DNA from: Streptomyces lonarensis
Lineage (GTDB): Bacteria; Actinomycetota; Actinomycetes; Streptomycetales; Streptomycetaceae
Assembly: GCF_012033735.1 (NCBI RefSeq)
Contig: NZ_JAAVJD010000017.1
Coordinates: forward strand, 1-43,775
Length of the DNA: 43,775 nt
Direction of reading: 5' to 3'
Position numbers and translations under genes: made by a program. The notes under the pieces are model-generated. The model was not told where the DNA came from and searched no databases. It worked only from the letters and a program-made list of their open reading frames with translations. This document shows positions 33,141 through 41,924 of this stretch, piece after piece; position 1 is the stretch's first letter; each line of letters opens with the position of its first letter.

Positions 33141-34076
33141 TCACCAACGTGCGCGCAGCACGCCGTCGCTGTCGGGCAGCGCGGCTTGCAGCAGTGGCGG
33201 GTGCTCGTCGATGGAGAGGGGCAGGGCGCAGGCCGATCGGGCGTCGGCCACCAGGGCGGCGAGTTCCGCGTACTCGGCCTCATCGACCATCAGGCTGTGG
33301 ATGGCTCCGTCCTTCGTCTCCCAGACGAACTCCACGGTGTCTTGCGTCGGCAGTGCGGCGAGGACGGCGCCGACATCGGGTTGCAGGTCGGGCCAGAAGT
33401 ACAGCAGGGCTCGCGGTGCGAGACCGGCTCGTACCGCATCCAGGTTCTCCGCGGTAAGGAGGTGTCGGCGGTTGACCACGGCGGTCTCCTCCAGGAGCAG
33501 GCGCTGCCGCTGCCGCAGTTCGGTGCGCACCGCGTCCCAGAAGGCTTCGTCCGCGACCTCCGTGACCTCGGGATTCGCGGCGTAGGGGGATACCGTCAGC
33601 GGTTCGGCGAACAGGCCGAGTTCCCGCGTACGGGCCACCGCGTTCGCACACGGGTGGTCGCTGCCCACGTACACGTACTGGTCCCATCCGACGTGCACGG
33701 TGAACACGTCGCCCGCCTCCAGCCGGCACCAGGCGCCCTGCTCGCAGAGCATGGCTCGTACGAGCGCCAGAGCCATCTCCAGGGAGACCTCGGCGCCGTC
33801 GTGGTAGCCGGTGAGGCCCTCCGGGAAGAGCCCTCCGAGCCCGTGATCCGGCGAAGCCGGCTGAACACCGAAGTAGACCGGTCCGGTGATGCTGGGCTCG
33901 CGTATCTCCAGCTGTGCGGTACCTGTTGCGTGCGCGAATGCGGAGATCGCCTCCAGGTACGCGGCCTCGACCGGACCGTGGTCGCTGACAGCCTTCTCCG
34001 CGCCGCGGTAGCTGCCGTCCTCGTCGCGATCGTCGGGATCGTACTTCGTGATCCGGTGGACGAAGGCAGGTGGCAT
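33141..34076 (-). CDS. Conserved hypothetical protein of streptomycetes
   Basis: 311 residues, ATG at 34076 with AGGAG five bases upstream. The opening VHRITKYDPDDRDEDGSYRG and the block HVGWDQYVYVGSD are what I recall from a family common in Streptomyces and sometimes labelled RNA-binding; I cannot name a domain or function. It is soluble, acidic, and without signal peptide or membrane segments. A motif GAWCRLEAGDVFTVHVGWDQ near the middle is its most conserved-looking part. It stands alone, 341 bases from the SUKH genes on the same strand, and whether they belong together is unclear. Confidence 0.75.
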   Translation of the reverse strand: MPPAFVHRITKYDPDDRDEDGSYRGAEKAVSDHGPVEAAYLEAISAFAHATGTAQLEIREPSITGPVYFGVQPASPDHGLGGLFPEGLTGYHDGAEVSLEMALALVRAMLCEQGAWCRLEAGDVFTVHVGWDQYVYVGSDHPCANAVARTRELGLFAEPLTVSPYAANPEVTEVADEAFWDAVRTELRQRQRLLLEETAVVNRRHLLTAENLDAVRAGLAPRALLYFWPDLQPDVGAVLAALPTQDTVEFVWETKDGAIHSLMVDEAEYAELAALVADARSACALPLSIDEHPPLLQAALPDSDGVLRARW

Positions 34077-34417
34077 GACACTCCTGGACGGTCAACGGGG
34101 AGCCGACGTAGGCCGAACGAGCTTCCCAGGCATGGAAAATACCGTGCACGCGCCGCGCCACCGGGTCGGCGGGTCCCGGCGGTGCGGTGACCGTACCGCG
34201 GCTCACCGCACCGCGACGAGCAGGTGCAGGGGTCGCGGCCCTGTGCGCCGATGGAGGGGAACGCAGCCAATGGGCTCAGGGGAGACCCGCCCGCGGACTC
34301 CGACCCCTGCAAAACGGCTCGCAGCCGCGCACGGCCCGCTGGAGGGGAAGGCGCTGGTCGGGCAGTCACTGGTGGGTAGCTGTGAACTCGCCGTTCTCGG
34401 GCGGCTCAGGGCCCCGC
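34077..34417. other. Intergenic region without recognised features
   Basis: 341 bases between the hypothetical gene and the SUKH pair. I see no gene, clear hairpin or repeat. It should hold the promoter of the hypothetical gene. Confidence 0.5.
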
Positions 34418-34972
34418 TCACTCGACGTCGTCATCGTCGCAGGGCAACCAAGGGGTCTGTCCTGTCGGCCAGCCTCGCGGCCAGACGCCTTGGATGAGGA
34501 TCCGGTGGATGAACTCCACGACTCCTCCTTCGAACACGGCGACGTCCGGGCACTGGCGGAAGAGGATGGCGATGCCCCACTTCGGCCACCCGGGGGCGGG
34601 AGGCAGCAGCAGGCACGAATCGCCGTTGTACGTGTGATCGGCCCAGGGGATCACCTCGTCCCGGACGGCCTCGACTCGCTCCGGCAGCCCCCTCGGTAGA
34701 AACGGCAACGCCCCTTGCCAGTTCTCGGAGTGCGACTCGATGAACTCGGGCAGAGCCCCGGAGCGGGCGAGATCAGAGTGCGACGCCGGATGCGGGACGT
34801 AGAGAAAGCCGGCGATCAGAGCGTCGCCGTACTCCTCGACGAACCAGCGGTAGTCCGCCGGCAGCTCTCTGCCTACCTGCTCCTCCACCACTCGCCAGTG
34901 CCGCCGCAACGCCACCTGTCGGCACGGGCTCTCGCCGAGCAACTCGACCAACTCTGCCCGCATCGCACTCAC
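34418..34972 (-). CDS. SUKH (SMI1/KNR4) family protein, second of a tandem pair
   Basis: 184 residues. GTG start at 34972 is chosen because it overlaps the stop of the preceding SUKH gene by four bases (GTGA); ATG at 34963 is an alternative. SMI1/KNR4 features: ELPADYRWFVEEYGDALIAGFLYV near the start, then LPFLPRG, an acidic GDSCLL strand and PKWGIAIL. SUKH proteins are mostly immunity proteins of polymorphic toxin systems and act in the cytoplasm by binding the toxin. No toxin gene is nearby. The tail ends in an acidic DDDDVE. Confidence 0.82.
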   Translation of the reverse strand: MSAMRAELVELLGESPCRQVALRRHWRVVEEQVGRELPADYRWFVEEYGDALIAGFLYVPHPASHSDLARSGALPEFIESHSENWQGALPFLPRGLPERVEAVRDEVIPWADHTYNGDSCLLLPPAPGWPKWGIAILFRQCPDVAVFEGGVVEFIHRILIQGVWPRGWPTGQTPWLPCDDDDVE

Positions 34973-35589
34973 ATCCCACGCTCCGGCCCGTACCAGACGA
35001 CGGGCGTGTCCTCGGAGTACATCGGCAAGCTCTTCAGCCTGACCGGTCCGGGGTAGAAGGCCGCGCTGTTCGGGCCGAAGAGGTCCTCGCCGACCAGATA
35101 GCGGTACAGCCACTCGGAGAGCGACATGTCATGCCGGTAGAACTCGTCGTCGTCCCAGAGACAGAAGACCTGCCCTCCTCCATCGACGCCCCGAGGAGCC
35201 CAGAAGATCCACTCACCCCGGTCCGTGCCGAGGAGCGGAACCAAGCCGCCGGGCGCACCGAACGTCAGCTCAGCGGACCCGAGGAGCGGGCGAGGGTCAC
35301 CCGCCATGAACTCCCCATCCCACTCGACCTCTCCGAACGCCTCGGTCATCCCGCTGATCCGCTCGGCAAGGTTCCACCTCTGCGTTGCGGGGTGATGCAA
35401 GTTCAGGTGCCCGTTGATCTCTACCGGGGCATGCAGCTCACTCACCCGCTTGAAGTCAGCAGGCAACTCGCAACCCAGCTCGGTCTCCAGCCGCGCCCAG
35501 GCCGCTGCGTCTTCTCCGTGCCCTCGCGGCTCCCCGAGCATCGCCAACAGAGCTTCGAGGTAGGGGAAGGAGCTCGTATCCCTGGGCAT
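34969..35589 (-). CDS. SUKH (SMI1/KNR4) family protein, first of a tandem pair
   Basis: 206 residues, ATG at 35589 behind GGGAG. It shows the SUKH core: LETELGCELPADFKRVSELH, then GLVPLLGTDRGEWIFWAP and a long C-terminal strand-rich part with FCLWDDDEFYRHDMSLSEWL. It is coupled to the second SUKH gene. The two are diverged from each other, so they would answer different toxins or are an old duplication. A role as immunity or as a housekeeping SMI1-type protein cannot be told apart from sequence. Confidence 0.85.
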   Translation of the reverse strand: MPRDTSSFPYLEALLAMLGEPRGHGEDAAAWARLETELGCELPADFKRVSELHAPVEINGHLNLHHPATQRWNLAERISGMTEAFGEVEWDGEFMAGDPRPLLGSAELTFGAPGGLVPLLGTDRGEWIFWAPRGVDGGGQVFCLWDDDEFYRHDMSLSEWLYRYLVGEDLFGPNSAAFYPGPVRLKSLPMYSEDTPVVWYGPERGM

Positions 35590-35888
35590 GTCGAACTCCC
35601 GCTTGTCACGCCGCTGTCGGGCTTTTGGTGACAGTACAGGTCGCCGTCGAGTCCTGGCAGGGCACGGCGTGGTGACGCCGTGCGCCGGGTCGACGGTGAG
35701 CGTTGCCGCGCCGGGCTTCTTACCTCTTCTGCTGGTCGGTGCCACTTCCTGGTTCGAGGACGGGGTATGCGTCTCCTTGTGCGCGCCGAGGCGATGCCTC
35801 GGCGCAACCGGGGTGCCGAGCTGCCGGACGCCGGGCCCTTCCGGGCAGCAGCGGCCCCGCGATGCCGGCCGGGGGCTAGGCTGCCGGA

Positions 35889-36476
35889 ATGGCGGAGCAG
35901 ACGGACCGGGAGAGGCGACGGCCTGCGAACGAGGGGCCCCGGGCAGCCGCACGCAACCGGGCCGCAGTGGTCGCGGCCGCGCGCGAGGTGTTCGCCGAGC
36001 ACGGCCTGGAGGCGCCGCTCTCCGCGATCGCACGCAAGGCAGGGGTCGGGCAGGCCGTGCTCTACCGGCACCTTCCCGACCGGGCCGCCGCGGTGGCGGC
36101 GGTCCTGGAGGAGAACGTGCGTGAGGTCGAGCAGGCGGCCGAGGTCGAGGGCGCGACCCTCGGCGACGTGCTGGGCGTGCTCACCTGGCACCTCGCCGAG
36201 TCGGCCGCGTTCATCGGTCTGCTGCACAGCGTCCGCGCGGGAAACCCCCGCGGGGGGCGGCCCCCCGCGGAGGCGCTCTCGGAGCGTGTCCAGGGCGCTC
36301 TGCGTTCCCGGCTGCCGGCCGGCCACCGGTTGAGTGAGCGGGACCTGGAACTGGCTGTCGCCATGGTCTCGGTGACGGTGACCGGCCCCACCCGTTCCGA
36401 GCGGGAGCACCGGGCGCGCGCCGCCTGGCGTCTGCTCGGCGTCGAGGTGGGGCCGGTGAGGCCGTTCGGCAGCTGA
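35889..36476 (+). CDS. TetR-family transcriptional regulator
   Basis: 195 residues, ATG at 35889. The N-terminal helix-turn-helix is classical: AAREVFAEHGLEAPLSAIARKAGVGQAVLYRHLPDRAA (written here only to show the family pattern in two parts: REVFAEHG and GVGQAVLYRHL). The rest is an all-helical ligand and dimer domain without clear specificity. It converges with the lipoprotein gene, ending 10 bases away. The 20-bp palindrome at 37620-37639, in front of the monooxygenase, is a possible target. This link is inference from proximity. Confidence 0.88.
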   Translation: MAEQTDRERRRPANEGPRAAARNRAAVVAAAREVFAEHGLEAPLSAIARKAGVGQAVLYRHLPDRAAAVAAVLEENVREVEQAAEVEGATLGDVLGVLTWHLAESAAFIGLLHSVRAGNPRGGRPPAEALSERVQGALRSRLPAGHRLSERDLELAVAMVSVTVTGPTRSEREHRARAAWRLLGVEVGPVRPFGS

Positions 36477-36486
36477 CGGGGGCGGG

Positions 36487-37503
36487 TCAGCCGCCGTTGG
36501 ACTGCCGCGTGCCCTCGGCGAAGGCGTCGAAGGAGTAGAGGTATCCCCCCGCGGGACCGCTGACCGTCATGTAGGCGGTGGTACCGCCCGGGGTGATGGC
36601 CACGTTGGTCGCCGACTCCAGCCCTTCGGTGCCGGGCGGCACCTCCACCGTCGCGATCCGGTCGCCGTTCGGGGAGTAGACGGCCATGGCCGGGCGGCCG
36701 TGCAGTCCCACGTAGAGGTTGCCGTCGGCGTCCACGGCGATGGAGTCGGTCTGCGCGACACCGCCGTCCACGCGGATCGCCGTGTGCCGGGAGGTCACCT
36801 CGCCCTCCGGGCCGATGCCGAGGTAGGAGATCCGGTTGGCGGTGAGTTCGCTGAACCACAGTCCGTCGTAGGCCGCGTCGAAGGAGATCCCGTTCGTCGC
36901 GGCCAGGTTGTCGGCCAGGACGGCGCTCTCCGTGCCGTCGCGGCTGATCCGCACGACCCGGCCGCGGTTCTCGCCCTCGGAGAGGCCGAGCGAGTCGCTG
37001 ACGTAGAGGTTGCCCTCCTCGTCGAAGGCGACGTCGTCGGGTTGCATACGGGCACCGTCGACCGGCTCGGAGAAGAACGTCCGCGCGTCGCCGCCGTCCG
37101 GGGCGAGGCTCACGATCTCACCGGCGGCGTAGTCGCTGAGGTAGAGCCGCCCGTCGTAGGGGCTGAACTGCGCCGAGGTGTAGGCGCCGCCCTCGGTGTG
37201 CAGGGCCTCCACGGTGCCGTCCGCGAGCTGCACCCCCATCACCTTGGGCTCGCCCTCGGGCGCGGTGACATCGACGACGACCAGTCGGCCGTCGGGGCCG
37301 AACGTGGGGCCCTCCAGCAGGGTCATCCCCGTCTCCGGGTGCGGCTCGGTCAACCGCATGACCTCGTGGGCCTCAACCGTGCGGTCGGTCGTGCCGGCTG
37401 TCGCCTCGCTCTCGGCTTCCGCCGTAGCGGTTCCGCATCCGGAAAGGAGCAGCGTGCCGGTGACGGCAAGGGCTGCCAGAGGCACGATCGGGCGGTGTCG
37501 CAT
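36487..37503 (-). CDS. Secreted lipoprotein, SMP-30/gluconolactonase-like beta-propeller
   Basis: 338 residues, ATG at 37503. It has a lipoprotein signal peptide: MRHR, a hydrophobic stretch and the lipobox LLSGC with Cys23 as lipid anchor. The mature part repeats propeller blades with YVSDSLGL, LYLSDYAAG, DGNLYVGL and NGISFD, as in SMP-30/gluconolactonase and strictosidine-synthase-like proteins. Expected location: outer face of the membrane. It may be a lactonase or esterase, which would suit the divergent Baeyer-Villiger monooxygenase that makes esters or lactones, but catalytic metal ligands cannot be assigned with certainty. Confidence 0.85.
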   Translation of the reverse strand: MRHRPIVPLAALAVTGTLLLSGCGTATAEAESEATAGTTDRTVEAHEVMRLTEPHPETGMTLLEGPTFGPDGRLVVVDVTAPEGEPKVMGVQLADGTVEALHTEGGAYTSAQFSPYDGRLYLSDYAAGEIVSLAPDGGDARTFFSEPVDGARMQPDDVAFDEEGNLYVSDSLGLSEGENRGRVVRISRDGTESAVLADNLAATNGISFDAAYDGLWFSELTANRISYLGIGPEGEVTSRHTAIRVDGGVAQTDSIAVDADGNLYVGLHGRPAMAVYSPNGDRIATVEVPPGTEGLESATNVAITPGGTTAYMTVSGPAGGYLYSFDAFAEGTRQSNGG

Positions 37504-37619
37504 GGGGGCTCGCTTTCCTTGTCCAGCTGTACGGAGGACGCCACCGACCGTGGCTCGCACCCGTTGCCGTCCGGAGGACGGTGGTGCGCACCCGGCGTCG
37601 GCGCACGCCCCGGGACGCA

Positions 37620-37639
37620 ACCGGACAGCGTTGTCCGGT
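37620..37639. promoter_or_regulatory. Perfect palindrome, possible TetR operator
   Basis: ACCGGACA-GCGT-TGTCCGGT: 8-bp arms, 4-base spacer, in the 198-base divergent region between the lipoprotein and the monooxygenase. Size and symmetry suit a TetR-type dimer. The TetR gene at 35889-36476 is the nearest candidate. Confidence 0.5.
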
Positions 37640-37643
37640 AGTT

Positions 37644-37681
37644 GTTACCGTAGCGGAAGACCGCCCGCCCGAGGCGGTAAC
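37644..37681. promoter_or_regulatory. Second inverted repeat, GTTACCG-N24-CGGTAAC
   Basis: Seven-base perfect arms 24 bases apart, right after the palindrome and 20 bases before the monooxygenase start. It could be a second operator or an RNA stem in the leader. Confidence 0.3.
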
Positions 37682-37701
37682 TCACCCCAGGAGCGCCCCA
37701 C

Positions 37702-39510
37702 ATGACGACCCCTCGCCCCGTCGCACAGGACGAACTCGCCGCACTGAGGCGGCGGTACCGGCTGGAACGGGAACGGCGGGTGCGACCCGACGGGGTCGGC
37801 CAGTACCGGACCGCCGACGCCGAGTTCGGCTACTACGCCGCCGACCCGTACACCGCGCCCGCCGCGCGAGACCCTCGCCGTGACGCCGTCGACGTCGCCG
37901 TCATCGGAGGCGGGTTCGGCGGCGTCCTCGTCGGTACCCACCTGCGCCGGCGGGGCGTGGAGCGCGTCCGGATCGTCGAGAAGGGCGGTGACGTCGGTGG
38001 AACCTGGTACTGGAACCGGTATCCCGGCGTCCACTGCGACGTCGAATCGCACGTCTACCTGCCGCTCCTCGACGAGACCGGCTACGTGCCCGAGTGGAAG
38101 TACTCCCCGGGGGACGAGATCCGTCGCCACGCCGTGCGCATCGCGCAGATGTCCGACCTCTACGACGACGCCCTGTTCTCGACCACGGTCACCGCACTGA
38201 CCTGGGAGGAGAGCTCCGAGACCTGGATCGTCGACACGGACCGCGGCGACTCCTTCCGGGCCACCTACGTCGTCAACGCCACCGGCACCTTCTCCGACCC
38301 GAAGCTGCCCGGAATCCCCGGCATCGAGGACTTCACCGGCCACACCTTCCACACCTCGCGCTGGGACTACGCCTACACCGGGGGCACGCCGGAGGGCGGT
38401 ATGACCGGACTGGCGGACAAGCGGGTCGGGATCGTCGGGACCGGGGCGACCGGCATCCAGGTCATCCCCCTGCTGGCCGAATCAGCCGCGCACCTGCACG
38501 TCTTCCAGCGCACCCCCTCCACCGTGGACGTCCGCAACAACCGGCGGACCGGCGCGGCCGATGTCGGCGCCGACCGGGAGGGGTGGGCCCGCGACCGGCG
38601 GGGGAACTACCTGCGCATCGTCTCGGGCGAGGCGGAGGAGCGGGATCTCGTGGCCGACGCCTGGACCGGGTCCGCGGCCCTGCTGGAGAAGCTCCTGCCG
38701 AGCTTCCGGCGGCAGGCGGGGGACCGCGCGTCCTTCGAGGCGGCCTACGAGGCCGCCGACGCCGCCAAGATGAACGAGCTCCGCGCACGGGTCGACGCGA
38801 TCGTCAGCGACGCCGGGACCGCCGAGATGCTGAAGCCCTGGTACCGGTACGCCTGCAAGCGCCCCGGCTTCTCCGACCGCTACTACCCGGCGTTCAACCG
38901 CGACAACGTCACCCTGGTCGACACCGCCGACACCCACGGCATTGAACGCGTGACCGAACACGGCGTCGTGGTGGGGGACACCACCTACGACCTCGACTGC
39001 CTGATCTTCGCGACCGGATTCAATGTGGGCGCCTCCGGAATCCTGTCGGGGAGGCTCCCCGTCCACGGGCGCGACGGTGCCCAACTGCTGCACCGCTGGG
39101 CGCAGGAGGGACCGCGTACCCTGCACGGCCTGACCAGCCACGGCTTCCCGAACCTGATCCTGATGGGTTCACTCCACAACGCCAGCAGCGTCAACTTCAC
39201 CCACGTGCTCGATGAGCAGGCCCTGCACGCCGCGTCGCTCGTCGCCGCAGCCGAGGCGGAGGACATGCTGATCGAACCCTCCCGCGCCGCCGAGGACGCC
39301 TGGCTGGCCGTCCTCGCCGAGGACGCCCCCGACCACGAGTGGTTCCACGCCGAATGCACCCCCGGCTACTACAACCACGAGGGACGCGGACGGCCCAACG
39401 GGCCGGCGGCATACCCGCACGGCGCGGTCGCGTTCCACGAGCTGCTCGACCAGTGGCGCCGCACATCCATGGGGGAGGTTCTCCGGCGCCGGACCGCCGG
39501 CCGGCCCTGA
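37702..39510 (+). CDS. Baeyer-Villiger monooxygenase (class B flavoprotein)
   Basis: 602 residues, ATG at 37702 behind AGGAG. First Rossmann motif GGGFGG (69-74), then the family fingerprint FTGHTFHTSRW (211-221, FxGxxxHxxxW), then the NADPH motif GTGATG (246-251). An N-terminal extension of about 60 residues (RRRYRLERERRVRPDG) is like that of larger BVMOs such as phenylacetone and cycloalkanone monooxygenases. Reaction: NADPH and O2 dependent insertion of oxygen next to a ketone, giving an ester or lactone. It lies about 6 kb beyond the main cluster and has its own divergent control region, so a role in the cluster product is possible but unproven. Confidence 0.93.
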   Translation: MTTPRPVAQDELAALRRRYRLERERRVRPDGVGQYRTADAEFGYYAADPYTAPAARDPRRDAVDVAVIGGGFGGVLVGTHLRRRGVERVRIVEKGGDVGGTWYWNRYPGVHCDVESHVYLPLLDETGYVPEWKYSPGDEIRRHAVRIAQMSDLYDDALFSTTVTALTWEESSETWIVDTDRGDSFRATYVVNATGTFSDPKLPGIPGIEDFTGHTFHTSRWDYAYTGGTPEGGMTGLADKRVGIVGTGATGIQVIPLLAESAAHLHVFQRTPSTVDVRNNRRTGAADVGADREGWARDRRGNYLRIVSGEAEERDLVADAWTGSAALLEKLLPSFRRQAGDRASFEAAYEAADAAKMNELRARVDAIVSDAGTAEMLKPWYRYACKRPGFSDRYYPAFNRDNVTLVDTADTHGIERVTEHGVVVGDTTYDLDCLIFATGFNVGASGILSGRLPVHGRDGAQLLHRWAQEGPRTLHGLTSHGFPNLILMGSLHNASSVNFTHVLDEQALHAASLVAAAEAEDMLIEPSRAAEDAWLAVLAEDAPDHEWFHAECTPGYYNHEGRGRPNGPAAYPHGAVAFHELLDQWRRTSMGEVLRRRTAGRP

Positions 39511-40046
39511 CGAGGCGAGCGGCGGCGGGACGGGTCGGGAACGCGCCCGGGAACGGCTCCGGGCCCGGTGAGACGGTATGTGTCAGAAGGTGGCCACGCG
39601 CAGGCCGGCCGCTCGCGCGGAACCAGGGCCGTCACGGTCCAGAGCGTGCGGCGGCATCGCGTGACACTCCGCCGGAGCGGGACGGCCGAGCTTCGGGGTC
39701 GACCGAACCGCACGTCGCCGTGAGACGGCAGTGACGGCCGCCGGCGACCGGGCTCCTGCCGCGACGTCGGACGGCTCTCGGTCGGCTGTCGGTCGATGGT
39801 GCTGCCCTCGCGGTGCGGTCCACTTCCACCGGGTGGCCCGCACCGCGACGTCGGAGCACCGGGTCCACGCGTCTGCCCGGAGTACGGTCCGGCCGTGGGG
39901 CCGCCTCGTGCTTCCCGAGGGCGCAGCGCCGGCGCAGGTCCAGTTCGGAGCCGTGTGCGACCCGCTCTGCGTCGCCATACGGGGGATATCACCCAGGGAA
40001 GACGTTCTCGTCTCGCCGGTCGGACCCGCTATGGCGTGGGGCGCTG

Positions 40047-40073
40047 TGTGGGGCGGGTGGGACTCGAACCCAT
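40047..40073 (-). other. tRNA 3'-end-like sequence, possible attachment-site remnant
   Basis: On the minus strand this reads as a T arm followed by a 3' acceptor strand. The stem ATGGG pairs with CCCAC at 4 of 5 positions around the canonical loop TTCGAGT, then come CCGCCCC and ACA. No matching 5' acceptor strand (GGGGCGG) or anticodon arm lies at the right distance, so this is not a full tRNA. Integrative elements of actinomycetes often leave such a 3' tRNA piece at one end. Confidence 0.35.
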
Positions 40074-40455
40074 TCCAGTGACGACTCTCACCTGCGAGTT
40101 TGTCGTCGAACCCGGACAAAGCATCTGTATGCGTCCTGCTTGCTCCTCCTCGATCCTGTTCGCTACAGAATCGGTGCGGCGTTCGCCGCACGGTCTCTCG
40201 GCTGTTCCACCGACGTTCGGCCGAGGTTGCCGGGGCGGTGATTGTCGTGTGCCGGGGCATGCCTTTGTCCGCCTGTTGGCCGTAAGTCGCGTCTATAGCC
40301 GCCAGTCCGCTCTTCTAGTCGTAGTTACCCTCCGTGTTCGACGGCTGTGGGATTCAGCGGTCGTTGCCTGGTCCACGGAACGCGAGCACTCCGAGCTGCC
40401 CCACGGGGCCATGGGGGCTTACGGAACGACTCGCACGGGTAAAGAGCGCCCCCAG

Positions 40456-40471
40456 CGGGATTCGAGCCCGA
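40456..40471 (-). other. Second, weaker T-arm-like sequence
   Basis: Minus strand: 4-bp stem CGGG/CCCG around CTCGAAT, close to a T loop but with C instead of the first T. Followed by GGGGGC. No tRNA body around it. It may be a decayed tRNA end or chance. Confidence 0.2.
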
Positions 40472-40633
40472 AATCGTTACCTCGCTGACCTGAGGCGATG
40501 CGCCCGATCCCAGTGGTGAAGCCCTTCTGCATCCTCCTGGGTCCAGACCGATGCGCCCCGCTGGCAGTGGCACTCAGGGACCGCCCCGTCAGAAGAATGC
40601 CGCGACGCCCCTCCGCGTAAGAGAAAAGACGTG

Positions 40634-41785
40634 TCACGATCTCTCGATATTCACCACGTCTTCAAGGATCTTGATCGAACTCTCGGCGCTCATGCTTTCA
40701 CTCTGCGATCTGAGATATTCGTGTTGATGCTGCAAGGTTTCACTTGTCTCATAGAGAGGGTCGGACTTGAGTGCGCTCATTGCTTCGGCTAGATGGCCCG
40801 CTTGGTTTAGGGCGTTGGACAGCCTTGTCAAAATTTCGATCCGTGAGTGCGCGTACCGATTTTCCTTTTTTAGTCCCTCTCGGAGAACTGATACTGCGAG
40901 ATCAGGCTTCCCGCAGAGCATCAAGCATTGGGCGAACGGTGCGACACTATATCCCGTCGGTCCGCCCAATTCTTCGTACGATTCTTTGGCCAGCTGTTCA
41001 AGCCTTCCGAAGTCTCGTTTGATCGTGAGCAGGTCGGCGTAGGGTGTGTAGAAGAAATTTCTTGGACTGGGTTGCAGATCGTAGGCCATGGCGCCGAATC
41101 TTTCAGATTCTTCGTAAATCCCCAGAATCATTAGTGCCTCGGCGTGAACGGAGAGATTCCAGTACGAATGCGGGTTGATTAGAACCGCGCGCCTGGTGAA
41201 GTCTAGTGCCCTTGTCGGCATTTGCCTATCCAGGCATATCCTGCCGAGGTGATGCGCGGCATCTGCGGACCCAATTTCGTCGGGGTTACCGCTCTTGATG
41301 TATTGATCGACCAGGGGGTCAGTGATCTGGCGAATGCTACTACTTCCGTAGCTGAGGGCGTAGTGAATTTCTGCAACGAGGTCAATGTCCAAGGATTGAC
41401 CGAGGCACTCGGTGGCGAATTCTTCCGCCTTGCCCCTCTCTGCTTGCGCGATATAGTTGCGAATTAGATTTAGCTTCACCGCAAGCTTGGGGCCAACGTC
41501 TTCCTGGTAATTGACCCTTTTCGTGTTCGTGGCATCATTCCTTTCCTCCTCGTCTCGGGCTCGCATCCATAGTTCCTTGTACTCGCCCGCGTCCCCTCCC
41601 AGTGCCGCGATGACCGGCTCCAGCACCTTCCATGACGGCAAGGATGCCGCTCGAAGCACTTGGTGTGCGGTCGTGTGGCTTACGGCGCCGTGGGTACGCC
41701 GTGCGATTTCACGCGTGCTCATCTCGCCAGACGACAGGTGGGTGGCCCGTAGGCGCGCTCGCAGTGTGGCGAGTGTGTCAGACAT
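40634..41785 (-). CDS. HTH regulator with TPR-like C-terminal domain
   Basis: 383 residues, ATG at 41785. Residues about 1-70 form a helix-turn-helix of the XRE-like type seen in many actinomycete regulators (STREIARRTHGAVSHTTAHQ, then LPSWKVLEPVIAALGGD). Residues about 100-375 are helical repeats of TPR character (AAHHLGRICL, ALDFTRRAVLINPHSYWN, LAVSVLREGLKKE, RLSNALNQAGHLAEAM). Base composition and codon use (many A/T-ending codons) differ sharply from the cluster, pointing to transfer. TPR-HTH proteins of the RRNPP class bind signal peptides. Here a small hydrophobic gene is divergent, but streptomycete TPR regulators also answer other inputs. Confidence 0.82.
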   Translation of the reverse strand: MSDTLATLRARLRATHLSSGEMSTREIARRTHGAVSHTTAHQVLRAASLPSWKVLEPVIAALGGDAGEYKELWMRARDEEERNDATNTKRVNYQEDVGPKLAVKLNLIRNYIAQAERGKAEEFATECLGQSLDIDLVAEIHYALSYGSSSIRQITDPLVDQYIKSGNPDEIGSADAAHHLGRICLDRQMPTRALDFTRRAVLINPHSYWNLSVHAEALMILGIYEESERFGAMAYDLQPSPRNFFYTPYADLLTIKRDFGRLEQLAKESYEELGGPTGYSVAPFAQCLMLCGKPDLAVSVLREGLKKENRYAHSRIEILTRLSNALNQAGHLAEAMSALKSDPLYETSETLQHQHEYLRSQSESMSAESSIKILEDVVNIERS

Positions 41786-41846
41786 TCTTACCTCCGGCGT
41801 CAGGCTCTGTACTGGATCGTAAAGGCCCGCGCCCTCAGTTGCAAGA

Positions 41847-41903
41847 GCTGTAAAGAACTGGGTGTAAGTGTGCGCACTCGTTCTATTTACTGCTCTTTAC
41901 TGC
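41847..41903. promoter_or_regulatory. Three related operator-like boxes in the divergent region
   Basis: The 139-base gap between the regulator and the small gene holds GCTGTAAAGAAC (41847-41858), GTTCTATTTACTGC (41880-41893) and GCTCTTTACTGC (41892-41903). The second and third are reverse-complement variants of the first: GCaGTAAA-type core, then GAaC or GAgC. They are likely binding sites of the HTH regulator, controlling itself and the small gene. Confidence 0.45.
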
Positions 41904-41924
41904 GGTGCGTGGAATGTTAAATCC

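Larger units (their letters stand above)
39511..40633. other. Spacer with tRNA-like remnants between BVMO and low-GC segment
   Basis: About 1.1 kb between two convergent genes. No credible gene: frames here are scrambled translations, some with the WDSNP-type strings typical of antisense reads over tRNA sequence. A weak 6-bp hairpin lies at 39545-39564 after the monooxygenase. Two T-arm-like sequences on the minus strand are listed separately. Base composition falls towards the right end. Confidence 0.55.

Noticed and set aside
32514..34190. Long plus-strand frame over the gene-poor stretch and the hypothetical gene
   Set aside because: Composition is Arg/Pro/Ala low complexity, and it is antisense to a gene with a good ribosome site and conserved-looking sequence.
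37702..39510. Assigning the BVMO as the pyrrolizidine-forming enzyme of the cluster
   Set aside because: The known pathways use a class A-type flavoenzyme next to the NRPS, and one is present at 26-1261. The BVMO is separated by a gene-poor gap and unrelated genes, so a cluster role stays open only as a tailoring possibility.
40047..40130. A complete tRNA gene on the minus strand
   Set aside because: Only the T arm and 3' acceptor strand are present. No GGGGCGG 5' strand, D arm or anticodon arm is found within 100 bases.
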